Positions 1-8,466 are shown, counted from the stretch's first letter. The stretch: 50,619 bases of DNA from DATGEP01 sp035310125 (GCA_035310125.1 DATGEP010000071.1:1-50619), one strand, 5' to 3'. Numbers and translations: made by a program. The notes: generated by a model from the sequence alone, not told the origin.

Positions 1-905
1 CCGGGCACGCCGCTACCGATAGGGCGACCGTCAATGCGCGTCACTGGTGAAATTTGCACGCCGGTGCCGGTGAAGAACACCTCATCCGCGTCGTACAGCT
101 CCGTCCGCTCGACAGCACGCTGAACCGTCCGCAGGCCAAGCTCTCGCTCGGCCAATTCCATGACGCACTCGCGGGTGATGCCTTCCAGGATATCGAACGC
201 GCTGCCGGGCGTGCTGATCTGGCCGCGTCGCACCAGGAAGAGATTGCAGGAGCTGCCTTCGGAGACGTGACCACCCTCCGTAAGGAAGATTGCTTCGTCG
301 AAGCCGGCAGCCGCCGCATCGTCTATCGCCAGCGAGCTATTCACGTAGGCGCCGGTCGTCTTGGCGCGCACGGGAAGCGCATTACCGCTGACCCGCCGCC
401 AGGACGAGACGCAGACGCTCAGCCCCGCGCTGATATCTACATAGTTGCCCATTGGAAACGCGAAGATCGTCACCGCGTCTTCCAGGGTACTCAGCGTCAG
501 CTTGATCGTGCGCGACGCCTTGTACGCCAGCGGCCGGATGTAGACATCCTGACGGAAACGCTGGCGACGCAACAGATCCAGCGTGATCGCGCAGAGGTCA
601 TCAATCGTCTCCTCCTCCGCCATCTTCAGCATGCGGCGGGACCGGCTAAACCGCTCGAAGTGCTCGCGGAGCTTCAGCACATGGAGCTGTTGCTGATCCG
701 CGTTCCAGTACGCGCGAATGCCCTCGAAGCAGCCTGTGCCATAGTTCAGCCCATGTGTCGCGACACTCACGCGGGCCTCGCCCATGGGCACTATCTGCCC
801 TTGAAAGTAGGCCCATCCGTCATCTACCGCGACAGTCGGGATTCGCGGTGCCTCCGGTCGCGCCGCCGGAGTGGCGCTCGCCGGTTGCGTCAAGTGCTGT
901 ACCAT
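1..905 (-). CDS. ilvE: Branched-chain amino acid aminotransferase (partial, C-terminus beyond window)
   Basis: PLP-dependent transaminase for the last step of Ile, Val and Leu synthesis (fold type IV). The reading frame is open from ATG at 905 to the left edge, giving about 301 residues and lacking the C-terminus. Visible family motifs are GLNYGTGCFEGIRAYW near residue 52, the YIRPLAYK segment, the PLP-lysine region RAKTTGAYVNSS, FLTEGGHVSEGSSCNLF, and DEVFFTGTG with ISPVTRIDGRPIG at the end. The next in-frame codon upstream of the start region is a stop at 936-938. The start lies 7 nt after the leuD stop, so it is the last visible gene of the ilv-leu operon. The N-terminal 20 residues or so before the fold are Ala/Pro-rich and probably unstructured. 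Confidence 0.93.
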   Translation of the reverse strand, partial: MVQHLTQPASATPAARPEAPRIPTVAVDDGWAYFQGQIVPMGEARVSVATHGLNYGTGCFEGIRAYWNADQQQLHVLKLREHFERFSRSRRMLKMAEEETIDDLCAITLDLLRRQRFRQDVYIRPLAYKASRTIKLTLSTLEDAVTIFAFPMGNYVDISAGLSVCVSSWRRVSGNALPVRAKTTGAYVNSSLAIDDAAAAGFDEAIFLTEGGHVSEGSSCNLFLVRRGQISTPGSAFDILEGITRECVMELAERELGLRTVQRAVERTELYDADEVFFTGTGVQISPVTRIDGRPIGSGVP

Positions 906-912
906 CTCGAAG

Positions 913-1524
913 TCACTTTCTTTGCTGGCTCGTATCTATTTGTCCCCGTGGCGAGCCAGGCTCCGCCGGAAGCGTAGCTTGCTCTTGAGCGAAGGGCGGA
1001 CCACCTGCCGCGCGCAGTTTCTCGCGTGTCGCGGCGATGAGTCCGCCCGCCCGGATGATATGCAGAATGGATTCAGGAAAGGGCCGCGCCCGAAAGGTCT
1101 GCCCCGTCGTGACGTTCTCGATGCGGCCCTCCGCCAGCTCGATGCGCAGTATGTCGCCGGGGTGTGTCGCCGCGACGGCCTCCGCGCACTCTAAAATGGG
1201 CAGGCCAATATTGATGGCGTTGCGGTAGAAAATGCGCGCGAACGAGTCCGCCACGACTGCCGCGACGCCCGCGCCTTTGATCGCCAGCGGCGCATGCTCG
1301 CGTGAGGAGCCGCAGCCGAAGTTGCCGCCAGCCACAATGACATCGCCTGTACCCACTTTGCCAGCGAAATCGGGGTCAATGTCCTCCATGCAGTGCGTGG
1401 AAAGCACCGCTGGGTCCGCTGTGAGCAGATAGCGCGCCGGGATGATCACATCCGTATCCACATTGTCGCCATATACCCAGGCGCGCCCCTCCGTTCGCAT
1501 CGTGGTATCCGATGGAGCCGTCAT
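913..1524 (-). CDS. leuD: 3-isopropylmalate dehydratase small subunit
   Basis: Small subunit of isopropylmalate isomerase, which works with LeuC to convert 2- to 3-isopropylmalate in leucine synthesis. It is 203 residues, the usual size. The swivelling-domain motifs are present: GDNVDTDVIIPARYL near the N-terminus and GGNFGCGSSREHAPLAIKGAG, whose SSRE loop contacts substrate. The last 30 residues or so (from AGGPPF) are Pro/Gln-rich and lie beyond the fold. Its ATG overlaps the leuC stop by 4 nt (ATGA), which indicates translational coupling and one-to-one expression of the two subunits. It is followed after 7 nt by ilvE. Confidence 0.95.
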   Translation of the reverse strand: MTAPSDTTMRTEGRAWVYGDNVDTDVIIPARYLLTADPAVLSTHCMEDIDPDFAGKVGTGDVIVAGGNFGCGSSREHAPLAIKGAGVAAVVADSFARIFYRNAINIGLPILECAEAVAATHPGDILRIELAEGRIENVTTGQTFRARPFPESILHIIRAGGLIAATREKLRAAGGPPFAQEQATLPAEPGSPRGQIDTSQQRK

Positions 1525-2798
1525 ACCAGCACCTCCTCACGCACCAGCTCCGCCGGGCTGGCGACGCGGCCAAGCACCGCCGACGCCGCCGCCACCGCCG
1601 GGCTTGCCAGATAGACCTCCGCGTCGCGGTGGCCCATGCGCCCACGAAAGTTGCGGTTGCTCGTGGAAACCGCCCGCTCCCCCGGTCCCAGCACCCCCAT
1701 GTAGCCACCCAGGCACGGCCCGCAGCCCGGCGTTGAGACCACCGCCTCGGCATTTTGGAAAATCTCGATCAGCCCTTCGCGCAGCGCCTGCCGTTCGACC
1801 GTCACCGAGCCGGGAATAATGATGCAGCGGATGTCGGGATGGATCGTGCGCCCGCGCAGAATATCCGCGACGATGCGCAGGTCTTCGATGCGGTTGTTGG
1901 TGCAGGAGCCGATAAACACCTGATCGAGCGGTTTGCGGTCCACCTGGCTGACGGGCTTGATGTTCGACGGCTCGTAGGGGCAGGCTACCATTGGCTCCAT
2001 CGCGGAGACATCGAGCTCGAAGACCTGCGCATAGCGCGCGTCGTCATCGCTGGCGACGACCTCATAGGGCCACTTCGCGCGCGACGCGACGAACTCCAGC
2101 GTCTTCTCGTCCACAGGAAAGAGGCCGGCTTTGGCGCCCGCCTCAATCGCCATGTTCGCCATGGTGAGGCGGCCCTCGATACTCAAATCGCTGATTGCCT
2201 CGCCGGTGAACTCCATCGCGCAATAACGGGCGCCATCCACGCCGATTCTGCCGATGGTCTGGAGAATCATGTCCTTGGCGCTGACCCACGGCTGCCGCTT
2301 GCCGGTGAAGACAAACTTCAGCGTTTCGGGCACACGCATCCATACCTCGCCGGTCGCCATCGCCGCGGCGATATCCGTAGACCCCATGCCGGTCGCGAAG
2401 CATCCCAGCGCCCCGTAGGTACAGGTATGCGAGTCGCCGCCGACAACCACCTGACCCGGCACGACGTGACCTTGCTCCGGCAGCACCACATGCTCGATGC
2501 CGCCGCGCCCGATCTCGTAGTAGACGGTTCCCTGCTCCCGGGCGAACCGGCGCATGATACCCGCCTGCTGCGCGGATTGGATGTCCTTGGCCGGTGTGAA
2601 ATGGCTCGACACGAACACCACCCGCTGTGGATCAAAGACGCGATCCACACCAATCTTTTCGAATTCTTTGATGGCGAGCGGCGCGGTGATGTCGTTCGCC
2701 ATCACCAGATCAATCGAAACGTCAATCAGCTCGCCCGCCGATACCGTCGCTCTTCCCGAACGACGAGCGAGCAGCTTCTCCGCCATTGTATAGCCCAT
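1521..2798 (-). CDS. leuC: 3-isopropylmalate dehydratase large subunit
   Basis: Large, [4Fe-4S]-binding subunit of isopropylmalate isomerase, aconitase superfamily. It is 425 residues, matching the shorter bacterial/archaeal (homoaconitase-like) LeuC class rather than the roughly 466-residue enterobacterial form. Cluster Cys motifs are visible: SCTNNRIEDLR and TPGCGPCLGGYMGVL, with VVGGDSHTCTYGALG in the N-terminal half. The ATG at 2798 has an AGGAGG about 13 nt upstream. A second ATG four codons in (MAEKLL) could also be used. It lies 18 nt after leuA and overlaps leuD by 4 nt. Confidence 0.95.
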   Translation of the reverse strand: MGYTMAEKLLARRSGRATVSAGELIDVSIDLVMANDITAPLAIKEFEKIGVDRVFDPQRVVFVSSHFTPAKDIQSAQQAGIMRRFAREQGTVYYEIGRGGIEHVVLPEQGHVVPGQVVVGGDSHTCTYGALGCFATGMGSTDIAAAMATGEVWMRVPETLKFVFTGKRQPWVSAKDMILQTIGRIGVDGARYCAMEFTGEAISDLSIEGRLTMANMAIEAGAKAGLFPVDEKTLEFVASRAKWPYEVVASDDDARYAQVFELDVSAMEPMVACPYEPSNIKPVSQVDRKPLDQVFIGSCTNNRIEDLRIVADILRGRTIHPDIRCIIIPGSVTVERQALREGLIEIFQNAEAVVSTPGCGPCLGGYMGVLGPGERAVSTSNRNFRGRMGHRDAEVYLASPAVAAASAVLGRVASPAELVREEVLV

Positions 2799-2816
2799 GT
2801 AAGGTTGTGCTCCTCC

Positions 2817-4181
2817 TCAACCGCCGGTGACTGCCAGGCGCGTCGTTGCCGGCTCGGCAATGCGACGCAGATCGTCGTCGTCCGCCACTTTGTGCTCGTC
2901 CACATACTCGATGAAGCGTTGAAACGCTTGCTGAAGCTCCTCACCGCGCAGACGGACGCCCAACGTGCGCAGGCGAGCATCGAAGCCGTGGCGCCCGGAG
3001 TGCTTGCCCAGCACCAGCCGCGATTCGGTCCACCCCACCGCTCGCGGGTCCATGATCTCGTAGGTGCCGCGATGCTTGAGCATGCCGTCTTGATGGATTC
3101 CGGCCTCATGGGCAAACGCATTGGCGCCGACAATCGCCTTGTTGGGCGGAACAGGAAAGCCGGTGATGCGGCTGACAAGCTGGCTCGTGCCCACCAGCTC
3201 CTCGGTGACGATGCTGGTAACCAAACCGCCGAAGGCATCCGCGCGCGTGCGCAGCGCCATGACCACTTCTTCTAGCGACGTGTTGCCGGCACGCTCGCCC
3301 AGCCCATTGATCGTGACTTCGACCTGCCCCGCGCCGGCGGCGATGGCTGCCAGGGTGTTCGCTGTGGCCATGCCCAGGTCGTCGTGGCAATGAACACTGA
3401 TTGTGACGGTCTCGATCCCCGGCACCGTGGCGCGCAGGTGGCAAATCAGCGCGGTGAAGTCGGCGGGCGTCGTGTAACCCACCGTATCGGGCACATTCAC
3501 GGTCGTCGCGCCGGCACGGATGGCCGTCGCGTACACGTCACTCAAGAACGCCCAGTCGCTGCGGGTCGCATCTTCCGCCGAAAACTCGATATGCTCGAAG
3601 AACTGGCGTCCATAGCGCACCATCTCGTCTATCTGTGCCAGTGCCTGTTCGCGCGTAATCCCCAGCTTGTGCTCAAGGTGCAGGTCGGACGTCGCCAGAA
3701 AAATGTGCAGCATGGGCCGCTCGGCGTCGCGCAGCGCCTCGCGGCAGGCGTCAATGTCGGAGCGATTGGCGCGTGCTAGCGCCGCGACCGTAACGCCGCG
3801 CACGTGCCGCGCAATCTCGCGCACGGCCATCAGGTCACCTGGAGACGCCGCCGGGAAACCCGCCTCCACGATATCCACGCCCAACCGCGCAAGCTGCTCC
3901 GCGACCTGCAGCTTCTCATCGAAGGTCATGCTGGCGCCCGGCGATTGCTCGCCATCACGCAGCGTGGTATCGAAGATGCGCACCCGCCGAGGAGACGGCG
4001 GCTGAGCCGCTGCCGCTCCGCCGTGGTCCGGCTTCGTGGTGGCATCGAGACGAGCATTGGTGCGCGCGGGGCTGGATGTCGCGACTTCGCGGTTACGCAC
4101 TGTGCGCGGTTTGGCGTTCGCCGCGACCAGCTCGCCAATGGAACGCATATCGTCGAATTCAAATACAGCATAGTCTGCCAT
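2817..4181 (-). CDS. leuA: 2-isopropylmalate synthase lacking the C-terminal regulatory domain
   Basis: Condenses 2-ketoisovalerate with acetyl-CoA, the committed step of leucine synthesis. I place the start at ATG 4181, which has GGAAAGGAA upstream and follows ilvC by 22 nt. A longer open frame extends to 4304 but overlaps ilvC. The 454-residue protein has a 70-residue low-complexity N-terminus. The HMGL-like barrel follows, with FDTTLRDGEQSPG (residues 70-82), VNVPDTVGY, the metal-binding SVHCHDDLGMA, INGLGERAGN and HEAGIHQDG. It ends shortly after KVADDDDLRRIAEPA. Full-length LeuA carries another 130 residues or so there (the LeuA dimer/allosteric domain), and these are absent. A related acyltransferase such as citramalate or homocitrate synthase is possible, but the leu operon favours LeuA. 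Confidence 0.9.
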   Translation of the reverse strand: MADYAVFEFDDMRSIGELVAANAKPRTVRNREVATSSPARTNARLDATTKPDHGGAAAAQPPSPRRVRIFDTTLRDGEQSPGASMTFDEKLQVAEQLARLGVDIVEAGFPAASPGDLMAVREIARHVRGVTVAALARANRSDIDACREALRDAERPMLHIFLATSDLHLEHKLGITREQALAQIDEMVRYGRQFFEHIEFSAEDATRSDWAFLSDVYATAIRAGATTVNVPDTVGYTTPADFTALICHLRATVPGIETVTISVHCHDDLGMATANTLAAIAAGAGQVEVTINGLGERAGNTSLEEVVMALRTRADAFGGLVTSIVTEELVGTSQLVSRITGFPVPPNKAIVGANAFAHEAGIHQDGMLKHRGTYEIMDPRAVGWTESRLVLGKHSGRHGFDARLRTLGVRLRGEELQQAFQRFIEYVDEHKVADDDDLRRIAEPATTRLAVTGG

Positions 4182-4203
4182 GGCTGGCTGTTCCTTTCCG
4201 CGT

Positions 4204-5301
4204 CTAGCCGCGCACTGGCGTTTGCGGTGCGCCGCTCGCACCCGCAGATGACACAACCAGGGCGGGCGCGGGCGCTGTCTGATCGGATGTTGGGAGCGGG
4301 CCACGAGTGGCCGGTTGCAGCCACGGCATCATCGCGCGCAGCTCCTGACCCACCTGCTCGATCTGCTGCTGGCGCGCCGCGCGGCGCATCGCGTTGAAGC
4401 TGGGCCGTCCCGCCTGATTCTCGGTGATCCACCGGGTAGCGAATGCGCCATTCTGGATGTCCTTGAGGATGCCGCGCATCGTATGACGTACCGACTCGTC
4501 AATCACGCGCGGCCCGGCGGTGTAGTCGCCATATTCGGCGGTGTCGCTGACAGAGTAGCGCATGTAGCTCATGCCGCCCTGGTACATGAGGTCCACGATC
4601 AACTTCATCTCGTGCATACACTCAAAGTACGCCAGCTCTGGCTGATAGCCCGCCGACACCAACGTTTCAAAGCCCGCCTGGATGAGCGCCGTGACGCCTC
4701 CACAGAGGACGGCCTGCTCACCGAAGAGATCCGTCTCTGTCTCCTCCGCGAAGGTCGTGCGCAATACACCGGCGCGGGTGCTGCCAATGGCGCGGGCGTA
4801 GCTCAGCGTGAGCTTCTCCGCCTCGCCCGTCACGTCCTGATGGACGGCGAAGAGCGACGGCACGCCGGTGCCTTCCTGAAAGAGCCGGCGCATCATGTGG
4901 CCGGGACTCTTCGGCGCCACCATCGCCACATCCACCGACTCCGGCGGCACCACCTGGCTGTAGTGGATGGCGAATCCATGCGCGAACATCAGCATCTTGC
5001 CGGGCGCCAGCCCTGGCCGCACTTCACGCTCGTAGACCTCGCGGTGGTGCTGATCTGGAATCAGCATCATGATGACGTCGGCCTCAGCGGCGGCCGCCTC
5101 GACCGGACGGACTCTCAACCCCTCGCGCTCGGCGGCGGTGCGGCTCGCGCTACCCTCATACAGGCCGACTGTCACGTCACAGCCGCTATCGCGCAAATTC
5201 AGCGCGTGTGCGTGACCCTGGCTGCCATAGCCGATGACCGCGATCCGTTTCCGCTGGATGGCTTCCGCGCTCGCGTCCGCGTCGTAATACATCTTCGCCA
5301 T
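4204..5301 (-). CDS. ilvC: Ketol-acid reductoisomerase, class I
   Basis: NADPH- and Mg-dependent enzyme that isomerises and reduces acetolactate or acetohydroxybutyrate in Val/Leu/Ile synthesis. The Rossmann motif GYGSQGHAHA is at residues 24-33. VAPKSPGHMMRR and the Mg-binding AEETETDLFGEQAVLCGG are present, as are the single-knot-domain motifs YFECMHEMKLIVDL and SDTAEYGDY. At 365 residues it exceeds the usual class I length (about 330-340) because of a Pro/Ala/Ser-rich tail after MMPWLQP. The start has GAGAGG 10 nt upstream. A 140-nt gap separates it from ilvN, the largest gap within the operon. I see no convincing terminator there. Confidence 0.96.
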   Translation of the reverse strand: MAKMYYDADASAEAIQRKRIAVIGYGSQGHAHALNLRDSGCDVTVGLYEGSASRTAAEREGLRVRPVEAAAAEADVIMMLIPDQHHREVYEREVRPGLAPGKMLMFAHGFAIHYSQVVPPESVDVAMVAPKSPGHMMRRLFQEGTGVPSLFAVHQDVTGEAEKLTLSYARAIGSTRAGVLRTTFAEETETDLFGEQAVLCGGVTALIQAGFETLVSAGYQPELAYFECMHEMKLIVDLMYQGGMSYMRYSVSDTAEYGDYTAGPRVIDESVRHTMRGILKDIQNGAFATRWITENQAGRPSFNAMRRAARQQQIEQVGQELRAMMPWLQPATRGPLPTSDQTAPAPALVVSSAGASGAPQTPVRG

Positions 5302-5441
5302 TGCATCGTATCCTCTCGTATTGTCTGGTTGTCACTTTTGACTGTTGCGGTGGCGTGGGCGTTCGTGCCCGCTGGCCGGCAGGAATATCGGCTGGCCGAA
5401 TACCGGCCCCACCTATACAAAGCCTGGTTGCGCTGGCTATA

Positions 5442-6056
5442 TTATCCAGTCGCCCGAATATTGGCGGGCCTTGTGTCGCCCGTGTCGCCCGTGCCGTCCG
5501 TATCTGCCATGCCGCTCGTAGCAGTCGTGCTTTCATCGCGCCACAGCAGCACTTTCCCGGTGCGCGCAATCTCGCGGATTCCGATGGGCTGCAAGAATCG
5601 CAACAGATTCTCGATCGTGTCATCGTCGCCGCTCATTTCGAGCGTGAGGGAGGAGCCGGTCACGTCCACCGCCCGCGCGCCAAAGAGGTGAGCGATATCC
5701 ACGATTTCACGTCGCGATGCGGTATCACAGGCGACGCGAACGAGCACCAGCTCGCGCACCACCGCCTCGCGATCAGTCTTCGCGGCGGGAGTCGCGCCGG
5801 CGGAACGCACATCCTCCAGCTTGCGAAGCTGGCTGACAACGTGCGCGATACCAGCGTGCGCGCCACGAAGCGCAATCGTCACCCGCAGCTCGTCAGGGTC
5901 TTCGGTGGGCGCAAAACTCACTGCCGTCACCGCGGGAGCGCGGCGGCGCAGTAACCCTAACACGCGCTCCATCGCGCCCGGCCGGTCCTGAAGCCGCACG
6001 ATCACGAGATGCTGCTCCTGACCACCCTGCGGCGAGGGGGAAGCGGCGCTATCCAT
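5442..6056 (-). CDS. ilvN: Acetolactate synthase regulatory (small) subunit
   Basis: Regulatory subunit of acetohydroxyacid synthase; it activates IlvB and confers valine feedback inhibition. Residues 16-90 or so form an ACT domain (LVIVRLQDRPGAMERVLGLL). A second conserved region follows: RELVLVRVACD, then HLFGARAVDVTGSSLTLEMSG and the LRFLQPIGIREIARTG segment. The 204-residue protein ends in a Gly/Asp/Thr-rich tail of about 30 residues that has no counterpart in typical 160-175-residue subunits. The ATG at 6056 is preceded by GGGAGG and overlaps the end of ilvB by 8 nt, so the two are translationally coupled. Confidence 0.93.
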   Translation of the reverse strand: MDSAASPSPQGGQEQHLVIVRLQDRPGAMERVLGLLRRRAPAVTAVSFAPTEDPDELRVTIALRGAHAGIAHVVSQLRKLEDVRSAGATPAAKTDREAVVRELVLVRVACDTASRREIVDIAHLFGARAVDVTGSSLTLEMSGDDDTIENLLRFLQPIGIREIARTGKVLLWRDESTTATSGMADTDGTGDTGDTRPANIRATG

Positions 6057-7854
6057 GGGAGCCTCCCGCTCGTGGCGCCTGCTCGATCATCTCGAAATTT
6101 CCCTTTCCGGGCGCGACCATCGGAAAGACGTTCGCCTCTTGCTCGATGACAAACTCGACGATGGCCGGACCTGCCACGGACTGCGCTCGCTCGACCGCCT
6201 CCTGGACCTCGCTGGCGCGCGTCACGCGGAATGCGGCGATGCGATAGGCCTCCGCGAGTCTCACGTAGTCCGGGCTGGAGATGCGCGTCTCGGAGTAGTT
6301 GCGTTGGAAAAAGAATTCCTGCCACTGGCGCACCATGCCAAGGTAGCCATTGTTGAGAATGGCAATCTTGATCGGAAGATCATGGTCGGCGACCGTTGCC
6401 AGCTCCTGAATATTCATCTGGAAGCCGCCATCGCCCGCGACCACCCAGATTGGCTCGTCGCGCCCGCTGAAGGCCGCGCCCATCGCCGCAGGCAAGGCGA
6501 AACCCATCGTGCCGAGGCCGCCTGAGGTCAGGTGGCTGTTGGGGCGGTCGTATCCATAGAAGCGAGCCGCCCACATCTGATGCTGGCCAACGTCCGTTAC
6601 CATCAACGCTCGCCCGTCGGTGGCCTCGCGAATTGCGGCGAGGATGCCGCGCGGCTCCGGCAGCGCATCTGGTGCGGTCCGAGTCGCATTGGCGTTCTCC
6701 CCGGTGGCGGCGCGCACCGCTTCTTCGCGCCAGTGCGCGATTGTGGCGAGCCAATCCTGGTGGCGCCCAGGCGTGACATGGTCGGTGAGCGCCGCCAGCG
6801 CGACGCGCGCGTCCGCCACAATCGGCACCGTAGGCGGAAAGACCTTGCCCATCTCGGAGGGGTCAATGTCTATATGGATGATGCGGGCCTCAGGGGCGAA
6901 CTGCGTCACCTCACCAGTCACACGATCGTCGAAGCGCATACCGACGGCGACGAGCACGTCGCTGGCGTGGATGGCGCGATTGATTTCAGCCGGCCCGTGC
7001 ATTCCAGGCATACCCAGAGCAAGCGGGTGCGACTCTGGGAACGCGCTGATGCCCAGCAGTGTCGTTACAACCGGGATGGCCGCCCGTTCCGCCAGCGTAC
7101 GCAGCTCATCGTAGGCTTCAGAGAGAACGACCCCATGCCCGGCAAGGATGAGCGGTCGCCGCGCGCTATTGACGAGCGCCGCCGCACGCTGCGCCGCCAC
7201 CGGGAGATCGGCGGTCAGGATAGGACGCCGCGGCGGCTTTGGAGTGAACCGCGTGGGGACACTGGTCTTCGCCTGCTGAATGTCCTTAGGAACATCAATC
7301 ACCACCGGGCCGGGCCGCCCGCTGCGCGCGATGGCGAACGCGGCATGCACCGCCTCCGCCAGGTCCTCGATGGAGCGCACGAGGATGCTGTGCTTGGTGA
7401 CTGGCTGCGTGACGCCGATAACGTCGGTTTCCTGGAACGCATCGGTACCGATGAAGCGCCGCGCCACCTGTCCGGTAATCGCGACGATAGGCACGGAGTC
7501 CATAAACGCGGTCGCCAGCCCTGTTACGACGTTGGTCGCGCCGGGGCCGCTCGTGGCGACGCAGACACCAACGCGACCCGTCGCACGTGCGTAGCCGTCC
7601 GCCGCGTGGGCAGCGGCCTGCTCATGGCGAACGAGCACGTGGCGCAGGGACGAGTCGGAGAGCGCGTCGTAGAACGGCATGATGGCGCCACCAGGATAGC
7701 CAAAGAGAACGTCCACGCCCTCCTGTTCGAGCGCGTCGCAGAGTATCTGGGCGCCCGTGCGCTGAAGACATTCGCCCGGAGAAGCGCCCGACGAGCTTCC
7801 TCCATGTGCGCCCGCCGAGCGCTCGGTAGCTGGAGATACGACGGATGTGGCCAT
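6049..7854 (-). CDS. ilvB: Acetolactate synthase catalytic (large) subunit
   Basis: ThDP-dependent enzyme that condenses pyruvate with pyruvate or 2-ketobutyrate, the first common step to Val, Leu and Ile. The protein is 601 residues from ATG 7854, which has AAGGAG 7 nt upstream. An open frame continues to 7968, but it would read through the terminator-like hairpin, so I reject that start. The glutamate motif GYPGGAIMPFYD, HEQAAAHAADGYARATG, SGPGATNVVTG and the ThDP-binding segment GDGGFQMNIQEL...NNGYLGMVRQWQ are all present. As first gene of the operon it lies downstream of an attenuator-like leader. Confidence 0.96.
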   Translation of the reverse strand: MATSVVSPATERSAGAHGGSSSGASPGECLQRTGAQILCDALEQEGVDVLFGYPGGAIMPFYDALSDSSLRHVLVRHEQAAAHAADGYARATGRVGVCVATSGPGATNVVTGLATAFMDSVPIVAITGQVARRFIGTDAFQETDVIGVTQPVTKHSILVRSIEDLAEAVHAAFAIARSGRPGPVVIDVPKDIQQAKTSVPTRFTPKPPRRPILTADLPVAAQRAAALVNSARRPLILAGHGVVLSEAYDELRTLAERAAIPVVTTLLGISAFPESHPLALGMPGMHGPAEINRAIHASDVLVAVGMRFDDRVTGEVTQFAPEARIIHIDIDPSEMGKVFPPTVPIVADARVALAALTDHVTPGRHQDWLATIAHWREEAVRAATGENANATRTAPDALPEPRGILAAIREATDGRALMVTDVGQHQMWAARFYGYDRPNSHLTSGGLGTMGFALPAAMGAAFSGRDEPIWVVAGDGGFQMNIQELATVADHDLPIKIAILNNGYLGMVRQWQEFFFQRNYSETRISSPDYVRLAEAYRIAAFRVTRASEVQEAVERAQSVAGPAIVEFVIEQEANVFPMVAPGKGNFEMIEQAPRAGGSHG

Positions 7855-7904
7855 ACAGTTTCTCCTTGAGGTCATAGCATCTGACGACAGAGTAGAGAAG
7901 GCCG

Positions 7905-7940
7905 GAAAAATGACAAAGGGCTTCCCGCATGGGAAGCCCT
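7905..7940 (-). terminator. Terminator-like hairpin (attenuator) before ilvB
   Basis: On the minus strand a perfect 10-bp stem (AGGGCTTCCC / GGGAAGCCCT, 7917-7940) with a 4-nt loop is followed by TTTGTCATTTTT. It lies between the leader peptide and the ilvB start, so it would stop transcription before the structural genes. A competing pairing is possible: GGAAGTTC at 7959-7966 can pair with GGGCTTCC at 7932-7939 (8 bp including two G-U). This would break the terminator's 5' arm and is a candidate antiterminator. Confidence 0.82.
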
Positions 7941-8024
7941 CTAAGGGATCCGTCGTTGGAACTTCCAAGCATCTGCGCTTGGAGTCTCATCCCAGCACTA
8001 GCAGCAGTGTCGTGGCGCTCGCCC

Positions 8025-8059
8025 GCCCCGCTGTGTCCCCGGTAGTCACACAGCGGGGC
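8025..8059 (-). promoter_or_regulatory. Leader hairpin overlapping the leader-peptide stop codon
   Basis: A perfect 12-bp inverted repeat, GCCCCGCTGTGT / ACACAGCGGGGC, flanks an 11-nt loop. The leader-peptide stop codon (8046-8048) sits at the boundary between the 5' arm and the loop. A ribosome that finishes the peptide would therefore cover this hairpin, and one stalled on upstream Ile/Leu codons would not. This is the position of a pause or 1:2 hairpin in classical amino-acid attenuators. Confidence 0.75.
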
Positions 8060-8228
8060 AACTAAGGGCGAGGAGCCTCGTAATTATCGGCACTGCGCGT
8101 GCTGATCGAAAAATGGGGGAAATGGTGGAGGGGGAGGCGCTGATGATGGCGATGGACACAAAGATGGCAGAGTCGTTGCTCGCGAACATTGCGGCAGCGT
8201 TCGACGCCATCTCGACAGGTCGCATCAT
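8046..8228 (-). CDS. ilv operon leader peptide (60 aa, Ile/Val/Leu-rich)
   Basis: A short open frame upstream of ilvB, with TGGAGG 5 nt before an ATGATG. Of its last 39 residues, 14 are branched-chain: Ile 22, 26, 28, 29, 36, 39, 48, 49; Leu 52, 53, 55; Val 24, 46, 60. They include the runs SIAIIS, VPIIT and RLLAL immediately before the stop. The N-terminal 20 residues are Met/Ala/Asn-rich and not obviously regulatory. The stop lies in a 12-bp hairpin and a terminator hairpin follows 100 nt later, so translation probably senses charged tRNA-Ile/Leu/Val. At 60 residues it is longer than the E. coli ilv leaders. The start could alternatively be the second ATG or Met7. Confidence 0.8.
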   Translation of the reverse strand: MMRPVEMASNAAAMFASNDSAIFVSIAIISASPSTISPIFRSARAVPIITRLLALSCPAV

Positions 8229-8298
8229 AAGCCTCCAGTAATTGAGGGAAGTTCGGCATATTGCGAAAGCGCCTCTGCGCTGCCGAACGTCATACACG

Positions 8299-8328
8299 AG
8301 GATACCGGACCAGTCCGCCAGTTGTCAA
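8299..8328 (-). promoter_or_regulatory. Promoter of the ilv-leu operon
   Basis: On the minus strand, TTGACA (8323-8328) and TATCCT (8299-8304) are separated by 18 nt. This is a near-consensus housekeeping promoter, about 70 nt upstream of the leader-peptide start. It points away from the pheA promoter 110 nt to its right. Confidence 0.75.
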
Positions 8329-8435
8329 CCCCCACCGCGCATTCTCGAAGCGCTCGCTCGGTGCAACCGCTGCGTTCATCTGACGTGAAACCCATTTTCA
8401 TAAGACGAAATGTGTGCTCCCACCACAACCTATCC

Positions 8436-8466
8436 TTGACGACCCCACCGTCTCACCCAGTATACT
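8436..8466 (+). promoter_or_regulatory. Probable pheA promoter
   Basis: TTGACG (8436-8441) and TATACT (8461-8466) are separated by 19 nt, slightly long but with strong hexamers. It lies 86 nt upstream of the pheA ATG. I see no peptide or terminator in that short leader. Confidence 0.6.

Noticed and set aside
54..977. Long plus-strand open frame of 307 codons
   Set aside because: It is antisense to ilvE, whose minus-strand frame has all aminotransferase motifs.
1755..3275. 506-codon plus-strand open frame
   Set aside because: It lies antisense across leuC and leuA, has His/Arg-rich composition and no recognisable domain; typical of GC-rich antisense frames.
4182..4304. N-terminal extension of leuA to 4304
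   Set aside because: It would overlap ilvC by 100 nt and is Arg-rich; ATG 4181 has a strong ribosome site.
7855..7968. N-terminal extension of ilvB to 7968
   Set aside because: The extra residues are encoded by the terminator hairpin; ATG 7854 has AAGGAG at good spacing.
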